Assembly: GCF_030406605.1 (NCBI RefSeq)
Contig: NZ_CP129104.1
Coordinates: 1,886,799 to 1,950,798 of the forward strand
DNA from: Curtobacterium sp. 458
Lineage (GTDB): Bacteria; Actinomycetota; Actinomycetes; Actinomycetales; Microbacteriaceae
Direction of reading: 5' to 3'
DNA: 64,000 nt
Shown: in pieces, positions 46,125-54,148 of the stretch
Layout: each line of letters begins with the position of its first letter
How positions within the stretch are numbered: the first letter of the stretch is position 1
Made by a program: the position numbers and the translations under genes
The notes under the pieces: model-generated
Databases searched by the model: none
What the model saw: the letters and a program-made list of their open reading frames with translations, nothing else
What the model was told of the DNA's origin: nothing

Positions 46125-46600
46125 GGGTGCCTCTCGGTCGTGGGTTCCAGGGTCTCGAGCGCGGTGAGGACGCTCGCGAAGGTGGTGAGGTCGATCTCGG
46201 TCCGCCGCTCGCGCACCAGGACGGCGACCACGCCCGGCGGCAGGACCGCCTCGATGGCCGTCCGGTCGGCCGGGTCGTCCAGGTCGAGTCGGTGCAGCGT
46301 CCGCAGGCGGTGCCGAGCCACCGCGCGGGCGCGGGCGAGCGTCCGCTCCGGCACGCCGCCGCGGGCGCGCAACGCCCACGCCGTCTCGGCGAGCTCACGT
46401 CGTGCGCCGGGTTCGGAGCGGACGGGAGGCACGGGCCAGGTCAGCGGGACGTCCTCGCGGACCGCGCTCCACGTCAGACCCACCGCGGCGACGGCGCCGC
46501 CGACGGCGAGCGACTGCAGGACGCCGACACCGAAGAACCAGGTGATCGCGGCCGCGACGACGGCGAGCACGAGCACCCCGGTGGTGCGGCGGCGGTTCAC
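46121..46600 (-). CDS. Membrane protein of MoxR/DUF58 operon
   Basis: A 159-residue protein with two close hydrophobic segments (residues 8-45), followed by a cytoplasmic helical domain (RRELAETAWALRARGGVPERTLARARAVARHRL) and an acidic end. No named family recognised; proteins of this design sit at this position in many actinobacterial MoxR loci. It carries a hairpin-family arm (46427-46441) inside its coding sequence at WPVPPVRS. Start and stop both overlap neighbours by GTGA. Confidence 0.8.
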   Translation of the reverse strand: MNRRRTTGVLVLAVVAAAITWFFGVGVLQSLAVGGAVAAVGLTWSAVREDVPLTWPVPPVRSEPGARRELAETAWALRARGGVPERTLARARAVARHRLRTLHRLDLDDPADRTAIEAVLPPGVVAVLVRERRTEIDLTTFASVLTALETLEPTTERHP

Positions 46601-47334
46601 GATCGGCCCGTCGGGGCGTCGGCCCACTGTGCGTCGAGCGTGCGCAGTGCGGCGCGGACGGCGGCGACGTCGGCGTCGCTCGCCGGACTCCCGCCGAACC
46701 GCACCGCGAGGTAGCAGCGACGCAGGGTCGCGAGGGCGGTCTCGTCGACGTCGAGTCGTCGGAGGATCCGCGTCGTGAACTCGGTCGGCGTCTCCGCTGC
46801 GCCCCGACGGAACCCGGCGTCCTCGGCGGACTCCTGCAGACCGAGCCACGCAGCGGTGACGGCGTCGGACGGGTCGCGTGGCGCCGACAGCACCTCGAGC
46901 GCACGGCCGATCCCGCGGCGGAGGTGCTGTCGACCGACCTCGGCGGACGGTTCGGCCGCCACCGCGACCGTGAGGCCGGCGACCCCGATCTCCTCCGGAC
47001 GTCCACGACGACGACGCTTCCGCAGCAGGTGCACGACCACGAGCACCAGCAGCGCGACCACGACGACCGCGAAGACGACGAGGACCCAGGTCGTGTCGAC
47101 GTGCTGGGCCGCGCGGGCGCCGGGCGGCTGCGGCTCGTTCGTCGCGGGTGGCGGCGACGCGGTCGACACGACGGCTGGTGGGCGGGCGGGGGCGACCGTC
47201 GGGGACCAGCGCGCACCGGTCAGGACGGGACGCGCTCCGAGTCCGGCGGCGACGACGACCAGCGCCCCGAGGGCGAACGCGGCGACGGGGACGAACGGGG
47301 AGCCGCTGCGCTGCGGACCGTCGTCGTTCCCCAT
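46597..47334 (-). CDS. DUF4129 domain protein
   Basis: A 245-residue protein, first in the MoxR operon. One N-terminal hydrophobic segment (about 15-35), a Pro/Ala-rich outside linker, a second membrane span near residues 80-103 and a basic stop-transfer (LLRKRRRRGR). The cytoplasmic DUF4129 domain follows, with AWLGLQESAEDAGFRRGAAETPTEFTTRILRR. DUF4129 commonly accompanies transglutaminase-like or MoxR-DUF58 systems. The region upstream contains a strong hairpin that separates it from the next gene. Confidence 0.88.
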   Translation of the reverse strand: MGNDDGPQRSGSPFVPVAAFALGALVVVAAGLGARPVLTGARWSPTVAPARPPAVVSTASPPPATNEPQPPGARAAQHVDTTWVLVVFAVVVVALLVLVVVHLLRKRRRRGRPEEIGVAGLTVAVAAEPSAEVGRQHLRRGIGRALEVLSAPRDPSDAVTAAWLGLQESAEDAGFRRGAAETPTEFTTRILRRLDVDETALATLRRCYLAVRFGGSPASDADVAAVRAALRTLDAQWADAPTGRS

Positions 47335-47366
47335 GACCTCACGCTACCCCGCGCGGCCGCGGGAGC

Positions 47367-47466
47367 GGCGTCCGTCAGGCGGGTCGCGTCGGGAGCAGCC
47401 GGACCGGACCGACGGCCGTCCGGCGACGGCCTGGAGGCGCGACCGGCGTCCGTCAGGCGGGTCGCG
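47367..47466. repeat. 22-base direct repeat flanking the operon start
   Basis: GGCGTCCGTCAGGCGGGTCGCG occurs at 47367-47388 and again at 47445-47466. The second copy contains the stop codon of the 47453-47992 gene and one arm of the hairpin at 47430-47474, so this gene's 3' end looks partly duplicated. Confidence 0.8.
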
Positions 47467-47474
47467 CCTCCAGG
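47430..47474 (-). terminator. 15-base stem-loop overlapping a gene's 3' end
   Basis: CCTGGAGGCGCGACC (47430-47444) and GGTCGCGCCTCCAGG (47460-47474) pair perfectly with a 15-base loop. One arm encodes the C-terminal LEARP of the 47453-47992 protein and the loop contains its stop codon. It likely ends transcription before the DUF4129 operon. Confidence 0.7.
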
Positions 47475-47992
47475 CTGGTCACCGCAGCGCGCCGCTCCCG
47501 CCGACGGTGGCGCGCGACGACCGCGCTCGTGGCGGCCGCCGTCGCGGCCGCCACGAGCGCCAGCCATCCCCACCCTGACACCGGCAGAGCCGCGGACACC
47601 CCGGAGAACAGCGCGAGGCACCCGAACGTCGCCGAGACGACCGCCGTCAGGATGACGACCGAGCTGACGGCACCGACGGCGCTCGGCGACCGCCGACGCA
47701 GGAACCAGTCGGGCAGCGCAGCGAGGGCCCCTGCCGCGAACCCGTAGAGGAGGGCGCCGATGGCCGCGAAGAGCATCACGGGGACGAGGAGGACGATGAA
47801 GGTCAGCCTTTCGGGGGACTGTTCGACGACCGCGCCCACGATCGTCCAGACGACGGGGACGGCGACGACGGCCGCGGCACCGGCCCACGCGGTCGTCAGC
47901 GGCAGGACCGACAGGAGTGTCCGACGGGTCGCACCGCCTCGGGCGTCGGGCGCGGTCGTGGTGCTCGGCTCGTCCGTCGTCACGGTCGTCAC
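47453..47992 (-). CDS. Integral membrane protein, unknown function
   Basis: A 179-residue protein with a Thr-rich N-terminus (about 25 residues) and four hydrophobic segments, ending in a basic RHRRRERR tail and SLEARPA, the latter encoded by a hairpin arm. No family recognised. GTG at 47992 begins one base after the stop of the upstream gene, so the two are coupled; an in-frame GTG at 47983 is also possible. Confidence 0.75.
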   Translation of the reverse strand: MTTVTTDEPSTTTAPDARGGATRRTLLSVLPLTTAWAGAAAVVAVPVVWTIVGAVVEQSPERLTFIVLLVPVMLFAAIGALLYGFAAGALAALPDWFLRRRSPSAVGAVSSVVILTAVVSATFGCLALFSGVSAALPVSGWGWLALVAAATAAATSAVVARHRRRERRAAVTSLEARPA

Positions 47993-47993
47993 C

Positions 47994-48665
47994 CTAGCGA
48001 GCCGTGCTGCGGGATCGTGGCCGGTGGTCCAGCTCCCGCCGCAGCGCCCGCACCACGGGGAGGAGGGTCTCGAGGCCGCCCGGCCCGGCCCCGAACGGAC
48101 GTCCGAGGGCGGTCCGCGGTGCGAGGACGAGCGGGTCGCCGCCGTCGAGGCCGAACCACAGGGCGTAGTCGACCCGGGTGCCGCGGGAGTCCTTCGTCGC
48201 GAGCCCGACCCGGTGGATGCGCGACCAGGGCACGTCGAGCACCGGGCCGTCCCGTTCGGGCGTCCACCCGTGCAGTCCCGCCGTGTCGAAGGTCCAGACC
48301 TCCGGACGCGGGCGGGGGAGGTCCTCGCTGGCGCGGATGCCCTTCGTCAGCACCGGGAGGAAGAACGCCGGTCGGTGGCTGCTCGCACGCATCCGGGCGA
48401 GGACCCGACGATCGCGTCGGCCGCTCCACCACGTGCCGATCGACATGGCGAAGCCGACGACGACCACGAACGCCTCGACCAGGACGACGCTCCCGACCCG
48501 ACTGCTGCGGGCCATCTCCGCGACGAAGGCCGGGGACCGGAGCTCGGCGACGATGAGCGCAGGTGCCCCCAGCACGAGGACCAGTGCGACCAGGTGGATC
48601 GGCCACGACGGAGCGGCGGTGCCGTCACGCAGACGCTCGACCCACCGGTCCGAGATGAACGCCAT
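47994..48665 (-). CDS. Membrane protein with two N-terminal spans, unknown function
   Basis: A 223-residue protein. Two hydrophobic helices (about residues 22-43 and 58-80) are followed by a cytoplasmic beta-rich domain with WSRIHRVGLATKDSRGTRVDYALWFGLDGGDPLVLAPRTALG. This resembles PH-like or bPH domains that follow membrane hairpins. No exact family. It is the first of a two-gene unit with the downstream membrane protein. Confidence 0.75.
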   Translation of the reverse strand: MAFISDRWVERLRDGTAAPSWPIHLVALVLVLGAPALIVAELRSPAFVAEMARSSRVGSVVLVEAFVVVVGFAMSIGTWWSGRRDRRVLARMRASSHRPAFFLPVLTKGIRASEDLPRPRPEVWTFDTAGLHGWTPERDGPVLDVPWSRIHRVGLATKDSRGTRVDYALWFGLDGGDPLVLAPRTALGRPFGAGPGGLETLLPVVRALRRELDHRPRSRSTAR

Positions 48666-48703
48666 CTGCCCATCCTGCTCCGGTGCGATCGAGTGCGGGC
48701 AGG

Positions 48704-49549
48704 TCAGAACGCGGTGAGCGCGTCGCGCAGCATCCGGTGGCCCTGCGCTTCGAACGCCTCGTCGTGCACCGCATACGCCCACACCGCGGTGCCGACGGCC
48801 TCCCGGAGCTGCAGCCAGCGCCAGTCCTCGGGGTCGCGGGGATCCTCCCCGTACCCGTCGAGGAACGCCCGCTCGAGCTCGGGGCGCCGCTCCCAGTACA
48901 GGACGGCGAGCCTGGTGCAGTCCGTGGCTGCCGGGCGGAGCGCGAAGCGACCGTAGTCGATGGCGAGGAGACGGCCCCGGTCGACCAGCCAGTTCCGCGG
49001 GTGCCAGTCGCCGTGCGTGGGGACGACCGTCACCGGGTGCGGCACCCACGTCTCGAACAGCGCTCGGACCCGCTCGGCCGTGTCCGCATCGATGCGGTGC
49101 GGGTCGTCGAGCAGCCGGAGCACCTTGTCCCGCTCGCGGTCGAGGTACTGCGGGTCCTCGCGGGCGGACTGCTGGTGGAACCGTCGCAGGACGGTGCCGG
49201 CCTGCCGGTGGACGTCGGGGTCGTCCTCGTGGGGCGACCCGAGCGCGAGCCGACCCGGGAGTCGATCGAGGACCAGCACGCGTGCGTCCTCGTCCGCGGC
49301 GACGAGGCGGGAGGTCCGGGCGCCGAGGACGCTCGTCCAGCCGTCGCGGTGAGCCGCGAGCTCCCGGGGGAAGTGCGCGTTGTCCGGTCCCGAGGCCTTG
49401 ACGACGTAGTCGCCGGCGGCGTCACGGACGTGGAGCACTCGCGTGTCCAGCAGTCCCCACGAGTCATCGGCCACGAGGACCGGATCGTCGAAGACCGACT
49501 GCAGGAAGGCGACCTGCTCGTCCCGCAGTCCGCTCGTCCCCCAGTGCAC
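48704..49549 (-). CDS. Aminoglycoside phosphotransferase-family kinase
   Basis: A 281-residue protein of the APH/choline-kinase fold. The catalytic loop is PTHGDWHPRNWLVD (HGDxxxxN pattern) and the metal-binding IDYGRF follows. An N-terminal lobe lysine (YVVKASG) serves ATP binding. Such orphans usually phosphorylate small hydroxylated metabolites, and few confer antibiotic resistance; no substrate can be named. GTG start at 49549. Stands alone between short gaps. Confidence 0.87.
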   Translation of the reverse strand: MHWGTSGLRDEQVAFLQSVFDDPVLVADDSWGLLDTRVLHVRDAAGDYVVKASGPDNAHFPRELAAHRDGWTSVLGARTSRLVAADEDARVLVLDRLPGRLALGSPHEDDPDVHRQAGTVLRRFHQQSAREDPQYLDRERDKVLRLLDDPHRIDADTAERVRALFETWVPHPVTVVPTHGDWHPRNWLVDRGRLLAIDYGRFALRPAATDCTRLAVLYWERRPELERAFLDGYGEDPRDPEDWRWLQLREAVGTAVWAYAVHDEAFEAQGHRMLRDALTAF

Positions 49550-49591
49550 ACCTCACCCTACGTCCGGCGTGCACGGCGGCGGCACGTCGAC

Positions 49592-50605
49592 TCAGTGCTG
49601 GTGCGCGTGGACGGCGGGCACCACCGTGAACTCGTCGACGTTGCCGATCGCTTCGTGCACGTGTTCGGCGGCGTGCGCGGCGACGTCCGCGGCCTCGTGC
49701 AGGGACGGCGCCGCCACCTCGACCGTGGCGGAGCCGGTCAGGCGGTGGCCGACCCAACGGAGTCGGACGTCGCGGACGGCTTCGACGCCCGGGGTGTGTT
49801 CGAGCGCGTGCTCGGTCCTGCTGACGAGGCCCGGGTCGATGGCGTCCATGAGGCGGGCGCCGATGGACTTCACCGTTCCCCAGAGCAGCGCCATGATCGA
49901 CACCGAGATGAGCAGGCCGATGATCGGGTCCGCGATCGGGAAGCCGACGAGGACGCCGACCGCTCCGAGGACGACGGACAAGGACGTGAACCCGTCGAGG
50001 CGCGCGTGCACGCCGTCGGCGACGAGTGCCGCGGAGCCGATCTTCTGGCCGACGCGGATGCGGTAGACCGCCACGGCCTCGTTGCCGGCGAAGCCGATGA
50101 GTCCGGCGGCGACGAGCAGCCATGGGTGCTCGATCGGCCGAGGATCGATGAAGCGGTCGACCGCCTGCCAGCCAGCGACGACGGCGGAGAGGGCGACGAC
50201 GAACACGATGAACATGCCCGCGAGGTCTTCCGCTCGGCCGTAGCCGTACGTGTAGCGGCGGTTCGCGACGCGGCGTCCGAGGACGAACGCGATCCAGAGC
50301 GGCACCGCGGTCAAGGCGTCGGCGAAGTTGTGGATCGTGTCCGCGAGCAGCGCGATCGACCCGGTGAACGCGACGATCACCGCCTGCAAGACCGTCGTGG
50401 CCAACAGGACGAACAGGCTGATCTTCAGGGCGCGGACGCCGGCGGTGCTGGCCTCCATCGCGTCGTCGATCGAGTCCGCCGAGTCGTGCGTGTGCGGAAC
50501 GAACAGGTCGTACAGGAACCCCTTCGCCCCGCCGTGCGGATGGTCGTGGTGGTGGTCGTGCCCGTGGTCGTTGCGGTCCGTGTGGGTGTGCGTGTGGTCC
50601 GTCAT
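49592..50605 (-). CDS. CDF-family cation efflux protein
   Basis: A 337-residue cation diffusion facilitator exporting divalent metal (Zn, Co, Ni or Cd) against protons. The His/Asp-rich N-terminus (THTHTDRNDHGHDHHHDHPHGG) binds metal. Six predicted spans include the transport-site HxxxD motifs DTIHNFADAL and DGVHARLDGF, followed by a ferredoxin-like C-terminal domain. ATG overlaps the stop of the arsR-type gene (ATGA), making a metal-sensor/efflux pair. Confidence 0.94.
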   Translation of the reverse strand: MTDHTHTHTDRNDHGHDHHHDHPHGGAKGFLYDLFVPHTHDSADSIDDAMEASTAGVRALKISLFVLLATTVLQAVIVAFTGSIALLADTIHNFADALTAVPLWIAFVLGRRVANRRYTYGYGRAEDLAGMFIVFVVALSAVVAGWQAVDRFIDPRPIEHPWLLVAAGLIGFAGNEAVAVYRIRVGQKIGSAALVADGVHARLDGFTSLSVVLGAVGVLVGFPIADPIIGLLISVSIMALLWGTVKSIGARLMDAIDPGLVSRTEHALEHTPGVEAVRDVRLRWVGHRLTGSATVEVAAPSLHEAADVAAHAAEHVHEAIGNVDEFTVVPAVHAHQH

Positions 50606-50958
50606 GAGGAGGCCTGCTGGTGGTGGGGTGCGTGACCGACCACGTGCTCGGCCTGCTTGACCGCGTCGATGACCAGCTCCGAAGCGTGCTCGTCGGTCAG
50701 CCGGTAGAACACCGTCGTGCCTTCGCGGCGGGTCGACACCATCCGCGCCAGGCGGAGCTTCGCCAGGTGCTGCGACACGGCCGGGGCGCTCTTGCCGACG
50801 ACCTCTGCGAGGCGGTTCACCGAAAGCTCGTCGCTGTTCCGCAACGCGAGGATGATCTTCACGCGGGTCGCGTCCGCGAGCATGGCGAACACCTCCACCG
50901 CGAGCTCGACGTACTCGGACTCCGGGCTGAGTCCGCAAGGCTGCTTGTCTACGTGCAC
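50602..50958 (-). CDS. ArsR-family metal-sensing repressor
   Basis: A 118-residue winged-helix repressor. The helix-turn-helix is NRLAEVVGKSAPAVSQHLAKLRLARMV, with wing TRREGTTVFYRL. Potential metal ligands are His and Cys in the N-terminus (HVDKQPC) and His residues in the tail (HVVGHAPHHQQ), as in nickel/cobalt or zinc sensors of the NmtR/KmtR kind. GTG start at 50958. It overlaps and should repress the CDF gene. Confidence 0.9.
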   Translation of the reverse strand: MHVDKQPCGLSPESEYVELAVEVFAMLADATRVKIILALRNSDELSVNRLAEVVGKSAPAVSQHLAKLRLARMVSTRREGTTVFYRLTDEHASELVIDAVKQAEHVVGHAPHHQQASS

Positions 50959-51018
50959 ATGCAGGTACTAGCGGAAGGGCTCGTCGTGCCAAGATGGTGG
51001 CGCGGCGAGGGGGACTGC

Positions 51019-51408
51019 ATGGACGAAGCGCTCTTGTACGACCTGTGCAGCCGTGCTCGGCTCGTACAGGTCCGGTCGGTCTCGACCGAAGCGGGGCTCC
51101 GAGGACTCACCGACCTCATCGGGCGGGCTGCTCGCTGTCCAGAGCACTACTCGCACGCGCGCCTGCTGCAGCTGATCGAGGCTGCGCCACGACCGGTCGG
51201 GTTCCGCCACGGCATGCGCCGGCTGGCAGCCCTGGGCACGAGCCGGACTGACGCGCCGGACACGTACACCGACACCGAGCGTGACGAGTACGAGGCTGCG
51301 CAGCGTGCGCTCCTCAGGAGCGTCGGCCGGGTCTCCGGAGAACCGGTGCCCGGAGTGGTGGGGGTCGCGCGGAACGTCCTCGAACAGTTCCTGCTCCGCT
51401 GGTTCTGA
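51019..51408 (+). CDS. Hypothetical protein, 129 residues
   Basis: A small soluble protein of unknown function. Sequence begins DEALLYDLCSRARLVQVR and is mainly helical, with no motif I recognise. Start at 51019 follows GAGGGGG. It lies 20 bases before the epimerase gene and may be co-transcribed. Third-position GC looks lower than in the flanking operons, hinting at a different history; this was judged by eye. Confidence 0.65.
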   Translation: MDEALLYDLCSRARLVQVRSVSTEAGLRGLTDLIGRAARCPEHYSHARLLQLIEAAPRPVGFRHGMRRLAALGTSRTDAPDTYTDTERDEYEAAQRALLRSVGRVSGEPVPGVVGVARNVLEQFLLRWF

Positions 51409-51428
51409 CGGCACGCTTGACTGGGTCC

Positions 51429-52403
51429 ATGCGAGCACTGGTGCTGGGCGGGACAGGGTGGGCCGGACGAGCGGTGGTCGAACACCTCCTCGAAGGAGGT
51501 GCCGAGGTCACGTGTCTCGCTCGAGGGGAGTCGGGGACCGTCCCGGAGGGTGCTCGTCTCGTCCGGGCTGATCGCCTGTCGCCGGGTGCGTACAAGGCCG
51601 TGCACGGCGAGTGGGACGAGGTCATCGAGCTCTCGCACGAGCTGGACCTCGTCGAGCCTGCCCTCGACGCCCTCGCTGACGCCGCGGCGCACTGGACACT
51701 GGTGTCCACCGCGTCCGTGTACGCCCGCAACGACGAACCCGGGGCGGACGAGACAGCCGACGTCGTCGAGCCGACGGACCTGTCGAAGTACGCGGATGCG
51801 AAGGTGGCGGCCGAACGCAGCTCCGCCGCTCGTCTCGGGTCCCGGCTGTTGATCGGTCGACCCGGCCTCATCGTCGGTCCCGGCGACCCCAGCGACCGGT
51901 TCGGGTACTGGCCCGCGCGGCTGAGCGGGACCGGACCCGTCCTGACCCCGACGACGTCGGGCCGCTTCGTGCAGGTCATCGACGTCGCCGACCTGGCAGC
52001 CTGGATCGGGCAGGCAGCACGAGCCGGTCACAGCGGCGTGGTCAACGCCGTGGGGGAGTCAGTCGCCTTGGCCGACTTCCTCCGGACCGTGGCGAGCGTC
52101 ACCGGCTTCAACGGCGAACTCGTCGAGGTCGAGGACAGTGAGTTGCTCGCACACGCTGTTCGCTACTGGGCGGGGCCGCGATCCCTCCCGTTGTGGCTTC
52201 CACTATCGGATGCCGCCTTCGCGCAGCGGTCGTCGTGCGCCTTCTCACGCACGGGAGGTCGGGTACGGCCGTTGGGAGCAACGGCGCGCTCGGTGCTCGA
52301 GGACGAGCGCGCTCGCAGTCTCGATCGGGTCCGCCGCTCAGGTCTCAGCGCCTCCGAGGAGCGCGCCGTCCTCCGGCAGGTCCGGCGGAGGACCAGCCGC
52401 TAG
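51429..52403 (+). CDS. NAD-dependent epimerase/dehydratase family protein
   Basis: A 324-residue extended SDR. A Rossmann start VLGGTGWAGRAVVEHLL opens the protein, LVSTASVYA carries the serine, and a YADAK sequence (Y-x3-K) completes the catalytic set. DVADLAAWIGQAARAGHSGVVNAVGESV is typical of sugar-nucleotide or mRNA-binding SDR relatives. ATG at 51429 is preferred over a TTG at 51417. Substrate unknown; the C-terminus has the REAL-type VRRSGLSASEERAVLRQVR helix. Confidence 0.87.
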   Translation: MRALVLGGTGWAGRAVVEHLLEGGAEVTCLARGESGTVPEGARLVRADRLSPGAYKAVHGEWDEVIELSHELDLVEPALDALADAAAHWTLVSTASVYARNDEPGADETADVVEPTDLSKYADAKVAAERSSAARLGSRLLIGRPGLIVGPGDPSDRFGYWPARLSGTGPVLTPTTSGRFVQVIDVADLAAWIGQAARAGHSGVVNAVGESVALADFLRTVASVTGFNGELVEVEDSELLAHAVRYWAGPRSLPLWLPLSDAAFAQRSSCAFSRTGGRVRPLGATARSVLEDERARSLDRVRRSGLSASEERAVLRQVRRRTSR

Positions 52404-52436
52404 CTGGTGCCGTGGACACGAAGCGGTGCTGCGTCG

Positions 52437-53021
52437 TCAGTCCGCGTGCAGACTGCCGTCAGCCGGGCCGGTCTGCCACGCGGTGAAGTGCACCTCGAAG
52501 CCCGGACGCGACGGTGCGCAGCACATCGGCCCGGCAGTGACCACGGCTCGCTCGTCCAGCGGGGCGACGCGCACCAACCGCCACGGCTCGTCCTCGACGC
52601 GGGCGCGGACCGTGAGCGCGTCGTCAGACCGACTGGCGCGGATCGTGACGAGCCTGCCGTGCCACTCCGGGGCCGGGGACAAGGACCAGTCCGAGAACCC
52701 TCGCGTGACCACAGCGCCGAGGCAGTCCTCACCGTCGCTCCGCTCGACCCCGGCCTTGATCCAGGTCGCCTCGTCGACCGAGACGAAGATCCCCGCCTGG
52801 TCGAACTGCTCGGCGAGGTCCAAACGGAAGGTCACCTCCATCGCGGTGCCGTTCGTGAACGGGGCCAGGAGTGCGTGCTCGGTGTCGTGCACGAACCCGT
52901 AGGAGGTCAGCCGCCAGGCATCACTGCCCTCCGCGGCGCTGACGCGGATGCCGTCTTCCGAGGTCGCTACCGCGACGGGCGGGTTGCTCCACGTCCCGGC
53001 ACTCCATGCGATGTCGTCCAT
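52437..53021 (-). CDS. DUF1349 concanavalin-like protein
   Basis: A 194-residue all-beta protein of the DUF1349 type (concanavalin A-like lectin/glucanase fold). Typical motifs are EVTFRLDLAEQFDQAGIFVSVDEATWIKAGVERSDG and GFSDWSLSP. Such proteins have no proven function, though the fold suggests carbohydrate binding. ATG at 53021 is the first plausible start. Convergent with the epimerase gene. Confidence 0.85.
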   Translation of the reverse strand: MDDIAWSAGTWSNPPVAVATSEDGIRVSAAEGSDAWRLTSYGFVHDTEHALLAPFTNGTAMEVTFRLDLAEQFDQAGIFVSVDEATWIKAGVERSDGEDCLGAVVTRGFSDWSLSPAPEWHGRLVTIRASRSDDALTVRARVEDEPWRLVRVAPLDERAVVTAGPMCCAPSRPGFEVHFTAWQTGPADGSLHAD

Positions 53022-53058
53022 GTGCCGACCGTACCGGCCGGACGTCTCCCGCCTGCCA

Positions 53059-53499
53059 TCAGGCGGCGATCGCACCTCCGTCCAGGATGCAGACGAGGAC
53101 CCCCAGCGCGGAGGCGAGGAACGCGGGGAGCAGACCGACCCCGCCGATGACCAGCGCGACCCAGCCGACTCGACGGCCGGCGACCCAGCCTCGCACCACG
53201 CCGCGGTACCCGAGCGCGATCACGGTGAGTGCGGTGGGGAGCGCGGCGACAGCGACGAGCCCGACCACGAACTCCGCTCGCGCGACCAGGACCGGAGGGT
53301 CGTCGAAGGGGTGCCGTGCGGCGCCCGCGCCAGCGAGATCCGCCGCACTGACGCCGTTCGAGACGGAGAGCACGAGCGCCAGCACCGCGGAATAGAGCAC
53401 CACGAGTGCGAGAGCCACCCACCCGGCCGACGCTCGCCCCGAACCATCGCGGTCACGGACCTCCATCGGATCGCGCTGATGCCAGAACCGATCCGTCAC
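53059..53499 (-). CDS. Small integral membrane protein, unknown function
   Basis: A 146-residue protein with four predicted hydrophobic helices and a short charged N-terminus (HQRDPMEVRDRDGSG). No family recognised. GTG at 53499 is the first available start; an internal ATG at residue 12 is also possible. Lies 37 bases upstream of the DUF1349 gene on the same strand. Confidence 0.7.
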   Translation of the reverse strand: MTDRFWHQRDPMEVRDRDGSGRASAGWVALALVVLYSAVLALVLSVSNGVSAADLAGAGAARHPFDDPPVLVARAEFVVGLVAVAALPTALTVIALGYRGVVRGWVAGRRVGWVALVIGGVGLLPAFLASALGVLVCILDGGAIAA

Positions 53500-53653
53500 G
53501 GGACGAGACTACGGGTCGGCGAGCGGCTCCTGACGAAGACGCTGACAGACGGAATCAGCAGCATCCCGCTCCCGTCAGCAGGAGAGACGCAGGCGAGGAA
53601 CTTCGCCGCGCGCATCGACTCTCGGAGGCGCTGACCGAACCAGCAAGATCCGG

Positions 53654-54085
53654 CTAGGTCAGGGTCAGGGCCGTGAGGAGGACGTACCCGGCTGCGGTGA
53701 TCAGGAGGAGCGCGCCGAGGCCACCGAGTGGGTAGCAGACACCGGTCCTGCGGGTGTGGGAGCGGATGCCTGCAGCGCCGGCGGTGATGACGGCGGCGAA
53801 CCCGCCGAAGAAGGTGAGGCCCATGCCGGTGAACCAGCCTGCATCCCCTCCGCTGCAGCCATCATCTCGGTTCGAGCAGGTGCTGTACGAGATGAGGCTC
53901 TCGTTGAGGATGAACCCGACGCAGACGATGGCGCTCAGCAGACCGACGACGATGACGACCCAGATGAGGGCGAGGTTCCAGCCGGCGGCGCGGCCGCTGA
54001 ACGGTGCGCGTCGAATGCGGTCCTTCAGCGGACAGGAACGTGCGCGTGTTCGTACCTCCAGCGCCTGCGCTCCAGCTCGTCTCAC
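53654..54085 (-). CDS. Small integral membrane protein, unknown function
   Basis: A 143-residue protein with about four hydrophobic segments. An extracellular loop holds two close cysteines (STCSNRDDGCSGGD), probably disulphide-bonded. The basic N-terminus (about 30 residues) may be overlong, and an internal start is possible. The 154 bases between this gene and the next downstream show no clear feature. Confidence 0.65.
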   Translation of the reverse strand: MRRAGAQALEVRTRARSCPLKDRIRRAPFSGRAAGWNLALIWVVIVVGLLSAIVCVGFILNESLISYSTCSNRDDGCSGGDAGWFTGMGLTFFGGFAAVITAGAAGIRSHTRRTGVCYPLGGLGALLLITAAGYVLLTALTLT

Positions 54086-54148
54086 ATGAGTGGTCCGCGA
54101 AGTGTCTCGATGACGGTCGCGTGTACGGACGCCCCGAAGAGTCCTTGC

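Noticed and set aside
48704..49549. Antibiotic-resistance call for the phosphotransferase-like gene
   Set aside because: Only the general APH fold is visible; no specific resistance-family motif or mobile context supports it.
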